Assembly (NCBI GenBank): GCA_027625915.1
Contig: JANTQA010000057.1
Location: 2,666,001 to 2,730,000 of the forward strand
Length of the DNA: 64,000 nt
Direction: 5' to 3'
Source: Anaeramoeba flamelloides
Lineage: Eukaryota; Metamonada; Anaeramoebidae
This document shows, in pieces, positions 11,165-23,403 of the stretch. Below the pieces are notes generated by a model. The model was not told the DNA's origin and did not search any database. It saw only the letters and a list, made by a program, of their open reading frames with translations. Each line of letters starts with the position of its first letter. Within the stretch, counting starts at the first letter, position 1. The translations under genes and the position numbers were made by a program.

Positions 11165-11930
11165 TAAGGTGTCAAATTCTAATTAAAAAACGAATTCAGT
11201 ACGTAATGTAAGATCGATTTCTAAAATTCAAAAAGAAAAATTAAGGACATTTTTTAGAAAAAAAAAACTAAAAAGTAGCCACTCAATTTCAAATTTATAT
11301 CGATATGAATTATAATTCTGTGGATAAATGTGTGTTAGTTTTGAAGTGTAACTATTTGATTTTTCTTTTCGAGATCGGGTACATTTTTTTTTTACTTTTT
11401 TGATTTTTCAAATAAGTTGTTTTGATTGAAACAAATCTAATCATTTAATGAGAAAAATAACCCAGAAATAGAAGAACTGGAACAAATTGTTTTGAATCGA
11501 ATCGAATTGACTTTGAACACAAACAAAAAAAAACAATTTATTTCAAATTGAAGAAATTTCAGCTTTTGGAAATAAAAAAAAGAAAAAAGCGATTTAATTT
11601 ATTTTTTTGACTGAATTTGTTTTTTTGTGAAATTAAGAATCCTTTATGTTTTTTTTGGTTATTTCATTTTTTTTTTTCGAGATGCTGTGAATCATTACGA
11701 AATTTTTTTTTTTTGTTAATTGCATTTTTATTGTCACTTGATATATTGTGAATATTTTTATTTTGTTGAATTTTTCAATAAAGATCTTGAAATTTTTTTT
11801 TTTTTGTTATTTTAAATATTTGTAATTGTGAGATCCAATAAATTTTTTTTTTATTTGAATTTTTGTCTTTGAGATCCTTTGTATCTTTATGATAATTTCT
11901 TTTTGCTTTTTCATAGAGATCCTATGAATT
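11165..11930. repeat. Dispersed repeat, copy A
   Basis: Shares an ordered set of words (CACTCAATTTCAAATT.., TTTTGAAGTGT..CTATTTG, GAGATC, AAATAAGTT, ATTGAAGAAATTT, GAAATT.AG.ATCCTTT) with about 35010-35680 and about 63430-63985. Downstream, 11630-11930 consists of loosely periodic units of GAGATCC..TGAATTTTTTTT. Identity is low and no protein is visible. Confidence 0.4.
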
Positions 11931-12404
11931 TTTTTTGAATGGTATTTGAAATTTAGGTAGGATAAAAATTCAGCAGATTATCATTTTTCAATTCTGAAAT
12001 TTAATATGAGCTTCATTTAGGGATACTATATTCAACAAAAGGTAAGCCCAATATATCTACTCCAGAAATGCTACAAGCAAATGAATAGTGATAATAAATT
12101 ACGATATACTTTTTTGGTATTTGAAAAAGTAAAATGAAAATGAAGTGAAGTGAACATTTTTCACCATTTATTATTCAAGTACCAGTATTTTTTTCCTTGA
12201 TTTTATTCAATCAAAAGCAGTTTACTTTTACATTATTATTTTTGGTAAGCAAAACGCCCCTTGTGTGTGAAGGTGATTTATGGTAAGCGACTAGGCCCTT
12301 AAAAGGAATTTCTCTAAAATATTTTTCTTTTTTCTCACAGGATTGAAGAAATTTTCATTTGATATAAAATTTAATAAAGCAACCCTTTTAAAATCATAAA
12401 GCCA

Positions 12405-13320
12405 TTTTCAAAAAGTGAAAACTCAAGTTTTCAATAGTTCACGATCAGACTATTCTATTTAAGTATTAAACTCTTTGTATAGATTCCGTTTGTTGAAAAA
12501 GTAAGGAGTCAAAATTAATATTTGGATTTCTCCATTCGAGAAATAATCATAAAAATCAAACCAATCATTGCAACCTTAGCCAAAAAGGAACTAATTGAAT
12601 TAAAGAGTTTAACTTTTCCAGGGATTCTGATAAATTCAAAGAAATATCATAAAATTTTTAATTCATTTTCCATTTTACAAATTTTTTTACACGAGCTTTG
12701 ATTAAAGCATTCTAATTATTTAAATGTGAAGAAACGTGGTAAAACCGGTTTAGCTTTCAAAAGATTCGTTCTCTTGAGTTGTTTTATTGGTTGAGTTAAT
12801 TGATTACAAAAATGGAAATTGAACTAAAAATTTTATTCAATTTATTTGAATTTATCAGTATTTAGAAACCCAAAAAAATTTCAAAAAATTTTTTAATTCA
12901 ATTTCCATTTTGTAAATCTGAATGCTCTACTTTTAAAACAGTTCTTTTTAAAAAAATATTATCAAGGGCAACGAATTTTACAAAGTTTCTTCACATTTAA
13001 ACCAATAAAATGCTTTTTCAAAAGCTAAGTTTTAAAAATTTCCAAAATGAAAGATGAAGAATGTATAAATTTTTCAAATATTTTTTTGAATTTATCAGAA
13101 TCTCTGGAAAAGTTAAACTCTTTAATTCAATTAGTTCCTTTTTGGCTAAGGTTGCAATGACTGGTTTGATTTTTATGATTTTTTCTCGAATGGAGAATGG
13201 AAAATGAAAATTTTGTCTCGTTACTTTTTCAAAGAACGTAATCTACATAAAGAGTTTCTTTGTTAAATAGGACAGTCTGATCGTGATCTTTAAAAACTTG
13301 TGTTTTCACTTTTTGAAAAC
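12405..13320. mobile_element. 916-bp foldback element with ~230-bp arms
   Basis: The left arm (12405 to about 12635: TTTTCAAAAAGTGAAAAC, then TTCGAGAAATAATCATAAAA, GCAACCTTAGCCAAAAAGG, AAAGAGTTTAACTTTTCC) is inverted as the right arm (about 13088 to 13320, ending GTTTTCACTTTTTGAAAAC). The interior also folds: 12640-12835 and 12850-13080 share TTTAAATGTGAAGAAAC / GTTTCTTCACATTTAAA. Interior-like sequence recurs at 885-1090 and about 52210-52410. There is no transposase, so this is a non-autonomous foldback-type element. Confidence 0.6.
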
Positions 13321-14527
13321 CTACACAACACAAACAGTCTTTCTTTAAATTCATTGTCTATTTACTTGCTGGTGTTTGTCTGCATAAGAAAAAAAAAATG
13401 TTTAATTAATTGTTTTCTTTTTCTTGAATTGTCAAAGTAGTAATTTAAAATGGATAGCAGACCATTAGAATTTAATTTCGAAGATGAGACAATAAAGGTA
13501 TGCTGTCCTTGGAGTTCAAGGGGAATTTCGAATGTCTCGCAAATAGAAAGGTTAAATAAAAAAAAAAATTGAAATTTTTTCCCTTTCGAGTTCATTAAAA
13601 AGTATCGAGTTGTTAGTGGTTCTTTTTTTAACTTTTTTTTTTGTCAAACAACAAATAAAATTTTGGAAAAGTCTTTATTAGAACAAACAATCCCAAACTC
13701 TAATTTTCTGACTTGTTAAGAAAAGTTGGTTTGTTGTATTTTTTTTTTTTTTTTTTTTTTTTGTAAAGAAAAGAAGAAAGAATAAAATTGATAGTGAAGA
13801 ATTATTTACTTAAAAGGCTTGCTCTAATCTCGCCTTCTTCAATTTGTGTATTTTCAGGGAAAATACTCATTGTATATTAAAGAATTAATTTAAAAAAAAA
13901 TGATTTTTAATTTGTTGAAATTTGTTTTCTATTTGTATTGATTAAAAATGTACTGAATACCACTTGTGTTATAATCATTTTATAAGACACTTATCTGAAA
14001 AATTGTTTCGATAGGAATTTTCGTTAAAGAAATTGAATCGATAATTTTCCTTTTTTCAAATAAGTAAGAAAAGATTCAAACAGCAAACTTTGTATATGGA
14101 GGAGACATGGAACTTTGTCAATCAAATGGTTTTGAGTTATACTACTTTTTATGTTTTATTATCGTGTCAATTATTAGTCTTTTCTTTAAGCGACAAGCAA
14201 AACCTAAAAATAATCTTCAAGTAAATTTAACAGCAAAATCCAAAAATTTTACCATATTTTGAAATTGAAAAATAAAGTAAAATTCTGAGTGGTTCAAGAT
14301 TGGACTTATTTTAAAAGATTTTCAGATATGAATTCTGGTTTTTGGATAGTTTTAATCCATTTTTAATATTTTATCAAAGTTTAAATATTCAAATTATTTG
14401 CAAAAAAAATTATTTTCTTGTGAAAAAAGAAAAGAAATCTTATTGTCTTCGAAGAAAGTGTCCAGAAATTTCCTTTAAAAACCAAACTTCCAAAGGGTTA
14501 AAATAAATCAGTAAAAAAAACAGACTA

Positions 14528-14750
14528 CTGTTAATTGTAAAATAAAAAGATCATAATTTTCATTCAGCTTACCAAAATAAACACCTCTCAATAATTAATA
14601 TAAATTATCAAAATCCACAATTTCTAAAAGGAAAATTAATAATTTATGCACCTTTTAAGAATTAAAAGTTGAAATGTAACATCTATACATGAAATCTAAT
14701 TATAGGAAAGCTGAACGAAAATTTTTTTACATTTATTTTGAAACACATAG
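14528..14750. mobile_element. TA-flanked inverted-repeat element
   Basis: Begins CTGTTAATTGTAAAATAAA and continues to TTTTCATTCAGCTTACC; ends AGGAAAGCTGAACGAAAATT and then ACATTTATTTTGAAACACATAG, with TA on both sides. Same family as 33491-33711 and 52430-52658. No coding capacity. Confidence 0.55.
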
Positions 14751-16630
14751 TATTATTACAAAAAAATTACAATATAGTTTTTTCAATAGCCCTTGTGTTC
14801 ACTGTTTTTTTTGTATTTTTGTAAATTATTTGTGATTTTTTTGTAAATAACTGATGTTTTTTATTTATCAACACATTTTCTTTTTTTCAAAACTATGGTT
14901 TTTTGTTATTTATTTTGTGTTTTATGAAAAATACAGTTCAGTGTAACTATACTTTGAAATCAAATAATATTAACAAGAGATCATATAATCAAAGTGTTTT
15001 CCTCCAATCTTCAAGACCAATCTCCAGATAAAAGAGATCTAATTCAATCAAATTTCAACTAAAAAACACCAAAAAGTTAACAACCAAATCTATAAATATG
15101 ATTAAATACAAAAAAAAACAATAAAAAGGATAAATTTTTTTCTTAAAAACTTTTTTACTGGTTATCTCCACATGTGCAAAAATGAGATATTAATTTTTCA
15201 AATTTTTTTTGGAAATTTATATGAATAATTGTTTTTCTTTTTCCTTTTTTCCTTTATTCAATCATCTTCAAATCAGACCTTATAATTGGGTGACTTTATT
15301 TATTTATTTAATTCCCTTTTTTTGACTCTATTGGATGTGATAGGAATCCTCAATTAAGAAATATTTTTCTATTGAATCAAAAGTGAATTAGTCGATATTT
15401 TATTGTTTAATATTCGACAAGAACATGCTCAATGGCCAAATTATTTAAAAATCAATTCTTTTTCGACAATTGTCATAATGAGCAAATCAAATCTCAAAAA
15501 AGATCAATTTTCCTTGGTTATATCAAGATCTTTCAATTTTTCAATCAATTAGGAGAAATAATGTTTTGTGAAAAACTTTGGAAAAAAATTTCTTTTATTA
15601 CTTTAAGAATGGCAATCATTATTGTCAAGACAAACTTCCCTTTGAAAAATAAACGACTCTTAAAAATTATTCATTTCAACTACAGATAGAAAAGGAAACC
15701 AATATCAAAAAAGTTGGAAAATGACACTTAAAAACACTTTTTTGAAAAAACAGCAATATAAGTTTGAAAAAAAATATTTAATTCAACCTATGTAATTTAA
15801 TAAAGTATAATTCTTATAAATTTTTAAAAAAATATAATTTTTTGATTCAAAGAACAGTTCAAATCAACTTTTTCTAGTTGTTTTTCAAAGAAATTGTTAA
15901 CTATAAGAAAAAATTAAATAAAAAATTTCTTAGAAAACCTTTTAAAACTTGTAAAAAAAGCTTATAACTTCAAGAAATACTTTAAATTTGAGTACTGTGT
16001 TAATAAATAAATAATAATCCAATCTTAACTCTTCCAGTGAGTTCTTAATAATTAAATATTAAAAGCAACACTGAGTTTTTTCAATTTTTTTCTCCCAGTT
16101 TTTTCAATATTTTCAAACAAATCAAATAAATTTAAATTAATAATTCTAATAAAAAAAAACAAAAATAAAAATATTATTTTTTAACTAAAGTGTTGTAACT
16201 AACTAGTACTTTTAATATCAGTTATTTTTTTTTTAAAAAAAAAATAAGATTAAAATAAAATATTCTAAATAGATAATTGAAACGTACTAATATGAAGACA
16301 GCAAGAGATAAATAATAAAGATTATTCTTTAAATAGTTTTTAAAATTGAATTTTGAAGAATTAGGTATGATTAAAATGTTATTTTTTCAGAAAAAAAAGA
16401 GAAATTTTTGTATTTTGAATTTTATCATTGAGAAAAATCATTTTATTTTCCAAAATTTTTGTTTATGACTCTAATCTTGAAAAAAAAATATTATTGTATT
16501 AAATGTCAACATTAATTTAATATATAACCTCAAAAGTTAATTTTTCTTTGAACCAAGTATTTTTATATATACACCCTATCTTAACATTCTTAGAATAAAA
16601 AACTTGAGTTATAATTTTTTAATGCGGCCG

Positions 16631-16764
16631 TTCCAAGGCCACCTTAAAATATTAAATAAAACACAATTGAGTTTTCTATTCTTATTTTCTATTTTTAAAA
16701 AATTTGGAAATAAGAATAGAAAACTCAATTGTGTTTTATTTAAAATTTTAAGGTAGACTTGGAA
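16631..16764. repeat. 134-bp near-perfect palindrome
   Basis: Arms TTCCAAG..CACCTTAAAAT and ATAAAACACAATTGAGTTTT then CTATTCTTATTTC are matched by the inverse 16708-16764 (GAAATAAGAATAG, AAAACTCAATTGTGTTTTAT, AAGGTAGACTTGGAA). The loop is only about 15 bases. This could be a minimal foldback element or a hairpin-RNA source. Nothing coding. Confidence 0.55.
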
Positions 16765-19700
16765 ATATTGTAAGTCAAAGTTCGTTAACATGTGTTATAT
16801 CAGTGTTTTAACAAATATTAATAATAACAGTTCCTAATTTTGACTCTGGAAATTGAATAAAAAATTATTATCTAATCTTTTAAATTTCAATTAAATTTTA
16901 GAAATAAGTATAAATAAAATTAATTGATCATTTTTTTCTAATCTTCAAAAGTTTAAATATTTTTTTTTATTTTTCTTATATTTTTAAAATAATAGAAGAT
17001 TAAAAATTTCAAATGTATTTTACTCTCATTGGTTATCATAAATTACTATTAAATACGATTTCACAAATACAAATATATTTTACAAATGCTTCATTTTTGA
17101 TGTTTTAAATATAAAAATTGAAAATGTAAAGGATCAGATCTTTATAAAAAAATTTAATTTCGGAAACTGAATTCTTTTAAAAATGATATTAATTACTTCA
17201 TTTGGTTATCGTAAAACAGATGAGAAAAAAAAATAGAAATATTCGTAGAAAAGTGATCTTAAAAAAATCCAAAATTCGAATTTTAACATTGTCTTCTAGT
17301 AAAAAAGAATATCATATTGTTGTTGTGGAACGAAGATAAAGGTCCTATCTAACATCATTATAGAATATTAAATTATCAATATAAATCAACATACTATTTG
17401 AAAAAAATAACAAATTCAAATGATTATGAGATTTTTAGTCCTTGCAAATTCACCCAAGTTCTAATAAATACAAATATTTTTATAATCTATTTGAAAATTT
17501 TTTCTTGATTTTTTTTTTTATCAATTTTTTTTTTTCTTTTTCGTATTTCTAAAAAGAATACTTTATCTGATTTTCGAATGCTTCTAATGATTTATTTTGA
17601 GTTACTCCTTGATGAGAAAATAACTATTTGTTAGCTTCGGAGCTTTTTCTTTGAGGGGTTCCTGTTTTTTTATCTTTTAATACTTCACAATAAAAAAAAA
17701 TATTATTATTGTAGATGTTCAGATTTTCACTATTGCAATAGTAAGTGAAATTAAGATTTGAAAATGGGTTCAAGAACCTAATATACGGAACCCTCTAGGA
17801 GTTCTTTTTGATTGAAAATATTTGAGGATCACAAACGATAAAATACATTTGTATACTTTTGAAATAATAATTCCATCAAATCAAAATTTTACAAAATTCA
17901 TTAAAACTCATTTATTAAGTGATAATTACTTTCGATCACTCTCAACATTTTTTTTTTTTTTGGCAAACTTTTTCAAAATTGTTTGCAAGCATTGAAAAAA
18001 AAATTGAGGTATTTTCATATGTATTGTTTTAGAATTTATATTTAATCAAACCCAAAAAATAATCCAAAAAATCAAAATGTTTTTGTCACGAATAAGAAGG
18101 TAAATCAAGATTAAAAGGTTTTAACAGTGGCTATGGTCAATTTCCGTTTTCTTTCATTCTCATTCTTCAACAAGATAGCTTCAAAAGATTATCATAAAAT
18201 AATATTTTATTTTTTTTTTTTGTAAAAAGAGGAAAAAATTTGAAAAAAAAAGAATTAATCTGTTTATATCTCACAAATTACAACCATCATAAATAACTGT
18301 GTGTATTTCAAGAGATTGATTTGAAGAATATTTGCAATATCTATTCTTATTGAGACATAAACTCTCTTTGAAAATTAATAATCTTGAAATTTTCCATTTT
18401 TAATCATAAACCTGACAGACAACCAATTTTTTTCCAACACAAGATTAATCATTAAAAGTTCAAAAGTACATACAAACAATTCATTATACCAAACTTTTAA
18501 ACTTTTCTTTTTAAAATACTGATAAATGCAAAAAATTTTTGCTGCATTTTGTATTATTAATTTTCTGACTTGGCTTTGAATAAATCATTTTATTGGTTAA
18601 ACTCCAAAAAAAAGTTTGTAAAAATGAGTTGATCTTCAAATATTCTTTGGTAACTGCTCTTTTACAAGTTGAATTTTCAGTATTTACAAAAATGGAATAT
18701 GGTGAAAAACTTGATAACACTTTTGAATTTATTTATTGTTAGAATAAAATATATGTGAAAAAAACAAAATTATATTTAAGATTTTTAGTTAAAAAATAAA
18801 GTATTTTGTTTTACTACAATCTACTTTTTCGATCTTGACAAAATAGAAACAAAAGGGGGTTTAAATGGGTGCTCAAGATTTTTAAATCCTTCAATTCTGA
18901 TTTACATTAATATTCACTTCCAAAAAAACTGTGATTTTTTGATTATTTTTAGGGTTTTATTCAATTTAAATTCCAAAAACATTTCTTGAGAAAATACCTC
19001 AATTTTTTTTTTTTTTTTCACATTAACAAATAAGAAAAAACACCCCAAATGAAATTTCATCTATAGTTTAAAAACAGAAAAAGCATAAAATTAAAAAAAT
19101 AATCATGTATAATTTATTAAAAGAAATCTGGTGAAACCAAAAGGTAGATTACAAAGTTGGGATTGTTCAAAATTGAAAATATAATCTTGGAATTGAGTAG
19201 TTTTCAAAAAGACAATATTTTCAACTTTTGGCTCTCTTCATATATGTGTGTATTTACTTCATAGTCAAGGGGTGTCTTGATTCTTAAATGTTATTGTTCA
19301 ATTTTCCTTCTTGTGATTTACAAAATTAAAATAACTATATAAAACAATTCGAAGATCTAATTATCAAAAAATTCAATAAAAAAAAAAAAAAAGTCAGAAA
19401 ACCATTAATAATTAACTCAAACCTTCTTAAAAAAATTAATTTGTTTCTTTATTTAGTCTTTGCAAAAAGGTTAAATTTCTTCAATTTAAATCAAATTGTT
19501 TTCAAAAGTCAACAATCAATTTAATTCGATTTAATCTAATTTGTGGTTATTTTGGAACCATTGGTGTTTAACAAGTTAGGGATTTTCTTAACATTCCTGA
19601 AATAAAAATAACTCGTCAAAGAAAACAAAAGAAAAAAAAAAATCTTCCCAGATCTCAAAAAGCGTCAAAAAGTTACACCTCAGAGTTAACACAATTTGTT

Positions 19701-20737
19701 TTCAAAATTAAATGTACAGATTCAAATTCAAAATTGAGTATTATCTTTTGTCAATTTTTTATTAAAGTATATGAACAAGTTTTTCATTGTTGATTTTTGG
19801 TGATCGATTATATATCTCAAGTTGGTTTTTTTTTTTTGGTTGGTTTTAAAAAACTATTCAAAATTACAAATTTTTTTTTTTCTATTTCAGAAAATTATTT
19901 TTCATACTATTAAATTGACCCTATATGAAATTGTATTTTTCCTGAAACCGAACCACAGGATATAGAAAAAGTCATTGGTTGACCACTAAACTTTTCTCGG
20001 CAAATTTGATAAAAAAAATAGAAATTATCAAGTTGACACACTACTTGAAGAAATTGCTCTCTGGTGGGGAAATTTTTTCATTAATAAAGTTTTTCTCTTG
20101 GAAAATCTCTATTTCTCAAAGATGATATTGTAAAAAAATTCTGACATTTGCTTTTAAAAAGGTAAATTATTTTCACTCAAAAAAATAAAAAAAATGGGAT
20201 CCAAAATATAAAGAGTTAATGTATTCAGTCAAATTTAGCCTCCTTAAATAAGTTGTTGTATTCAATGAGGCAGTGAAGGTTTGACCATTGAAAGTGAGAT
20301 CTGAGGAGAAAAGGGAGTTAATTGATTGGGAAGTAATTATGCGCGATAAAAAATGCGTTTGTAACGACAGTATAAAAGTTTTGAGAAAAAACTTGATCGT
20401 CATTTTTTTAACTCATCTCATTTTTAAATGTCTCAAAAAGAAAAACTAATTTCATCTCAAGAATTGATTGAAGAGTCAGAAAAAGGATAAATCAATAATA
20501 ATACTGAACTTATCCAAGAAATAGTAGCAAAGAGATTTCGAAAATTTCTACAAGAAAAAGAAGAAACAAGAGAATTAATAAAAATACCCATTAAAGAACT
20601 TGATCGATACATGGTTGTTTTTATTTCGAGGTTGAAAAAAGTTAAAACTGAATCATATTCATTGAATAGTTACCGAACAATGGTCCATTGTTTAATTAGT
20701 TATTTAAGAAGAGTGTGGCAACAAAATAAATTGGACA

Positions 20738-20745
20738 ATTATCCC
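20738..20745. repeat. hAT target-site duplication, left
   Basis: ATTATCCC directly before CAGAG. It is identical to the right-hand copy and is Crypton coding sequence (Asn-Tyr-Pro codons). Confidence 0.9.
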
Positions 20746-23395
20746 CAGAGTAGTTCATAAGATGCTAAAATGTAAAAATTTGATTTTTGATTCTATTTTT
20801 TATTTTTTAGAATATTTCGATTCTAATTGTAGAATCTTGGATTCTTTTTTGAAAAGTAAAATTGACTTGACTCAAAGAATTTGAAAACAATTAAAATAAT
20901 AAAAATAATAAAAATAATAAAACTGTGGGTGTAAAAATAATATCTTTTTGAAAACAAATAAAATAATTTGATTCTAATTAAAAATCATTGTTGCGATTGT
21001 ATTTTAGTAGAACTTCTGTTTTAAGTGATAAATCTGATAACTGATTTCTTTTGAATGAATCTGTATAAGTTAATAACGAAAAGAGTCTTTCTACTTCGCA
21101 GCTTGTTGCTCTAACACTTAAAACGTTCAAAATATTATCACTAATTTTTGGGAAAAGACCTTTTTTAGATTTCCAAAATGTTGTTGGATTATCCTGAATA
21201 AAAAACTCATTATTTAAAATATATTCTTGGACTTCTTTCCAACTAAATAATAACTCCACAGGTAAAATTTTTGAATTTAATAGAGTTGGATGGATTGTTT
21301 TTGAATTGGAAATTTTTCTTTTGAGATAAAAGGGGGATAGCCAATAATTTTTAAAAAAAATTTCTTTAACAATATCCCACCTATATGTATATTATGTTTT
21401 AATTTCAAATAATGTTTTTTTTACATTTTTTTTTGACATTCATAGAAAAAAACTAATTTTTTTTTCAATTATTTCGATTTGTATATCAACCTTTTATCAA
21501 AAAAAAATTTCCAACATTAAAAAACATATCAATCAACTCATTAGTGATGATATTACAGTCAGTTTCACTTTTAAGGCACAAACTTTCAACGAAATTTAAG
21601 GCACAAAAAAAATCTCAAATTAAAGCACAAAATACACAATCTAATAAAAATAAATTGTAAAAAAAAAAATTCCAAATTTTGTGCCTTAATTTGAGATTTT
21701 TTTGTGCCTTAAATTTCGTTGATAGTTTGTGCCTTAAAAGTGAAACTGACTGTATTTTGAAGTAATTTAATTAAGGGGAGCAACAAATTACCAAAATATT
21801 TGATAACTCTTAATTGTTCAATAATTTGCATATTTTGTAAAAGAAGAATTAGTTTTTCTTGTATTTCTGATTTTTCTTGCTTCAACAAAAATTTTAATAA
21901 AATATCTTTTTTTTTTCAAAATATCCAGGCATGTCTGAATCCACGTACCCCATCTAGTTAAAGAGGGTTTTGAAATCGCCTTTTTTGCAATTTGTAGCCA
22001 CTCCTTTTTCCTCTTTGATTGATTCCCAGAGCAAAAATATTTTTTAATTTTTGAACATAACATATTAATTTGTGGAAAATTATTAATAATTAATCTTGAC
22101 ATTAAATGCAGTGTGTGTGCGCCACATATTATATGTTTGATACCATTTTGAAAAATTTTCTTTCCCAAACAAATACAAGTTGGTGCACCATCTGTAACTA
22201 ATACCAACACCTGATTAAACGTTATTTCAAATTTTTGAAATGTTTCAATAAGTATTTTTTCCAAGTTATTTGCACTGCAAGAATCAGTATTAATCAAATC
22301 AATACAATAAGAAAACTTGTGATTTGAAGCAATTATACCCACACAACTTCTGTTGTTTTATCTGTTGTTTCGTCTAAAATGATAGAAAACCTTTCGTTTC
22401 ACAATTTTTCCTTCAATCTGTTATCCTCTTCTTTCAAAATTTGAGGAATCGTTCTTCTTAAAGTTGTGAGACTTGGTATATAAGTTATTGATTTAATCAA
22501 ACTAATAAAGTTTTTATTGTTTAATAATCGACTACCAACATTCAAATTCACACCAATTTCAAGAAATAGTTGCGTTAGCTGCTTGGGGAAATCTTTTTTT
22601 CCATTTCATTTGATATCATCAAAGATTGTGTATGCTTGGAAGATTGTAAATGTTTGTTAAATGTAGAGGTTTTTGGCATCATTTTTGAAAAGAAAACTTT
22701 ACATTGTATAGCATTTGATTGGAAATTATCCTCATATCATTTCAAAGAAGCTATATTTTTCTAAGGATAATAATCTTTTAATTGTTTTTAAAGATAAAAC
22801 AAATTTGGGTTTCTCATTCTTCTCTTGTAACTTTTTTTCTTCTCTTTTTGTTTTTTGTTTATATTCTTTTTCTTTTTCCTTTTCCTTTTCTTTTTCTTTT
22901 TCTTTTTCTTTTTCTTTTTGTACCCTTTCATCCCTTTCTAATTGTTTTAGGGACCTTCTTTTCCTTTGGTTTTTAAAGGGACTTATAGACTTGATTGTTC
23001 TTCTTTTTTTTTTCATAGTAAGACAATTCAATTGTCAAAGAGTAAAAAACTATTAAATAAAAAAATAAAAAAAATGAAAATTTAGAATCTCAAAAATACC
23101 AAAAAAAAACCACCAACAGCTCTCAACCACACACACAAACAAAATAGAATCTTTCGATTCTAAAAAAAAATCAACTGATAAACAAAAAATTCCAAAATTC
23201 AGCTTTTCAGGATCAAACAAATTATTAATTCAAGGTTTTTAGATCAAACAGTTTTTACAAAATCTACTATATTGTTTAACTCAACCATTCTAACAACATC
23301 AACTTTTTAGAATCTTTGGATTCATAAGAATCTAAAAATAATTAAAATAGAATCTTTGGATTCTATTTTTTATTAGAATATTTTGAACTACTCTG
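20746..23395 (-). mobile_element. hAT transposon with perfect 8-bp target duplication
   Basis: Ends are CAGAGTAGTTCA (20746-20757) and TGAACTACTCTG (23384-23395), with the canonical hAT CAGNG start. Flanking 8-mers ATTATCCC at 20738-20745 and 23396-23403 are identical, which fixes the borders. The transposase runs right to left: Lys/Glu-rich N-terminus (about 23020-22850), a degenerate BED-type finger (STFNKHLQSSKH) near 22640-22700, a DUF659-like core with LVTDGAPTC, CGAHTLHL and TRWGTW (22340-21930), and the C-terminal dimerisation domain (FWKSKKGLFPKISDNI, SCEVERLFSLL) at 21380-20978. Several stops and frameshifts lie between the blocks and a 197-bp element interrupts it at 21556-21752, so it is dead. 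A TTTTTC microsatellite lies at 22855-22925. Confidence 0.88.
21556..21752. mobile_element. 197-bp Tc1/mariner-like MITE nested in the hAT
   Basis: Nearly a full palindrome: arms start CAGTCAGTTTCACTTTTAAG and continue with GCACAAACTTTCAACGAAAT, repeated inverted at the right end (CTTAAAAGTGAAACTGACTG shape). TA flanks both sides (21554-21555, 21753-21754), the mariner target duplication. Arms are about 80 bp with a small A-rich loop. A decayed half copy appears at about 56705-56780. It interrupts the hAT transposase between its core and C-terminal blocks. Confidence 0.75.
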
Positions 23396-23403
23396 ATTAT
23401 CCC
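23396..23403. repeat. hAT target-site duplication, right
   Basis: ATTATCCC directly after CTCTG, matching 20738-20745 base for base. The Crypton frame resumes immediately afterwards. Confidence 0.9.

Larger units (their letters stand above)
9869..20427. other. Long gene-poor region
   Basis: About 10.5 kb without a convincing host gene. Contents seen: an AT microsatellite-like TTATTATTTTTG run near 9930-10030; an open stretch on the minus strand at about 10745-10930; a dispersed repeat at about 11165-11930; the 12405-13320 foldback; a TA-flanked element at 14528-14750; a short palindrome at 16631-16764. Some promoter or 5' exon sequence of the ABCA gene must lie at the left edge. Confidence 0.45.

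Noticed and set aside
17640-17810. Apparent inverted words GAGGGGTTCC / GGAACCCTC
   Set aside because: Match is about nine bases with no extension or flanking duplication, expected by chance in a region of this size.
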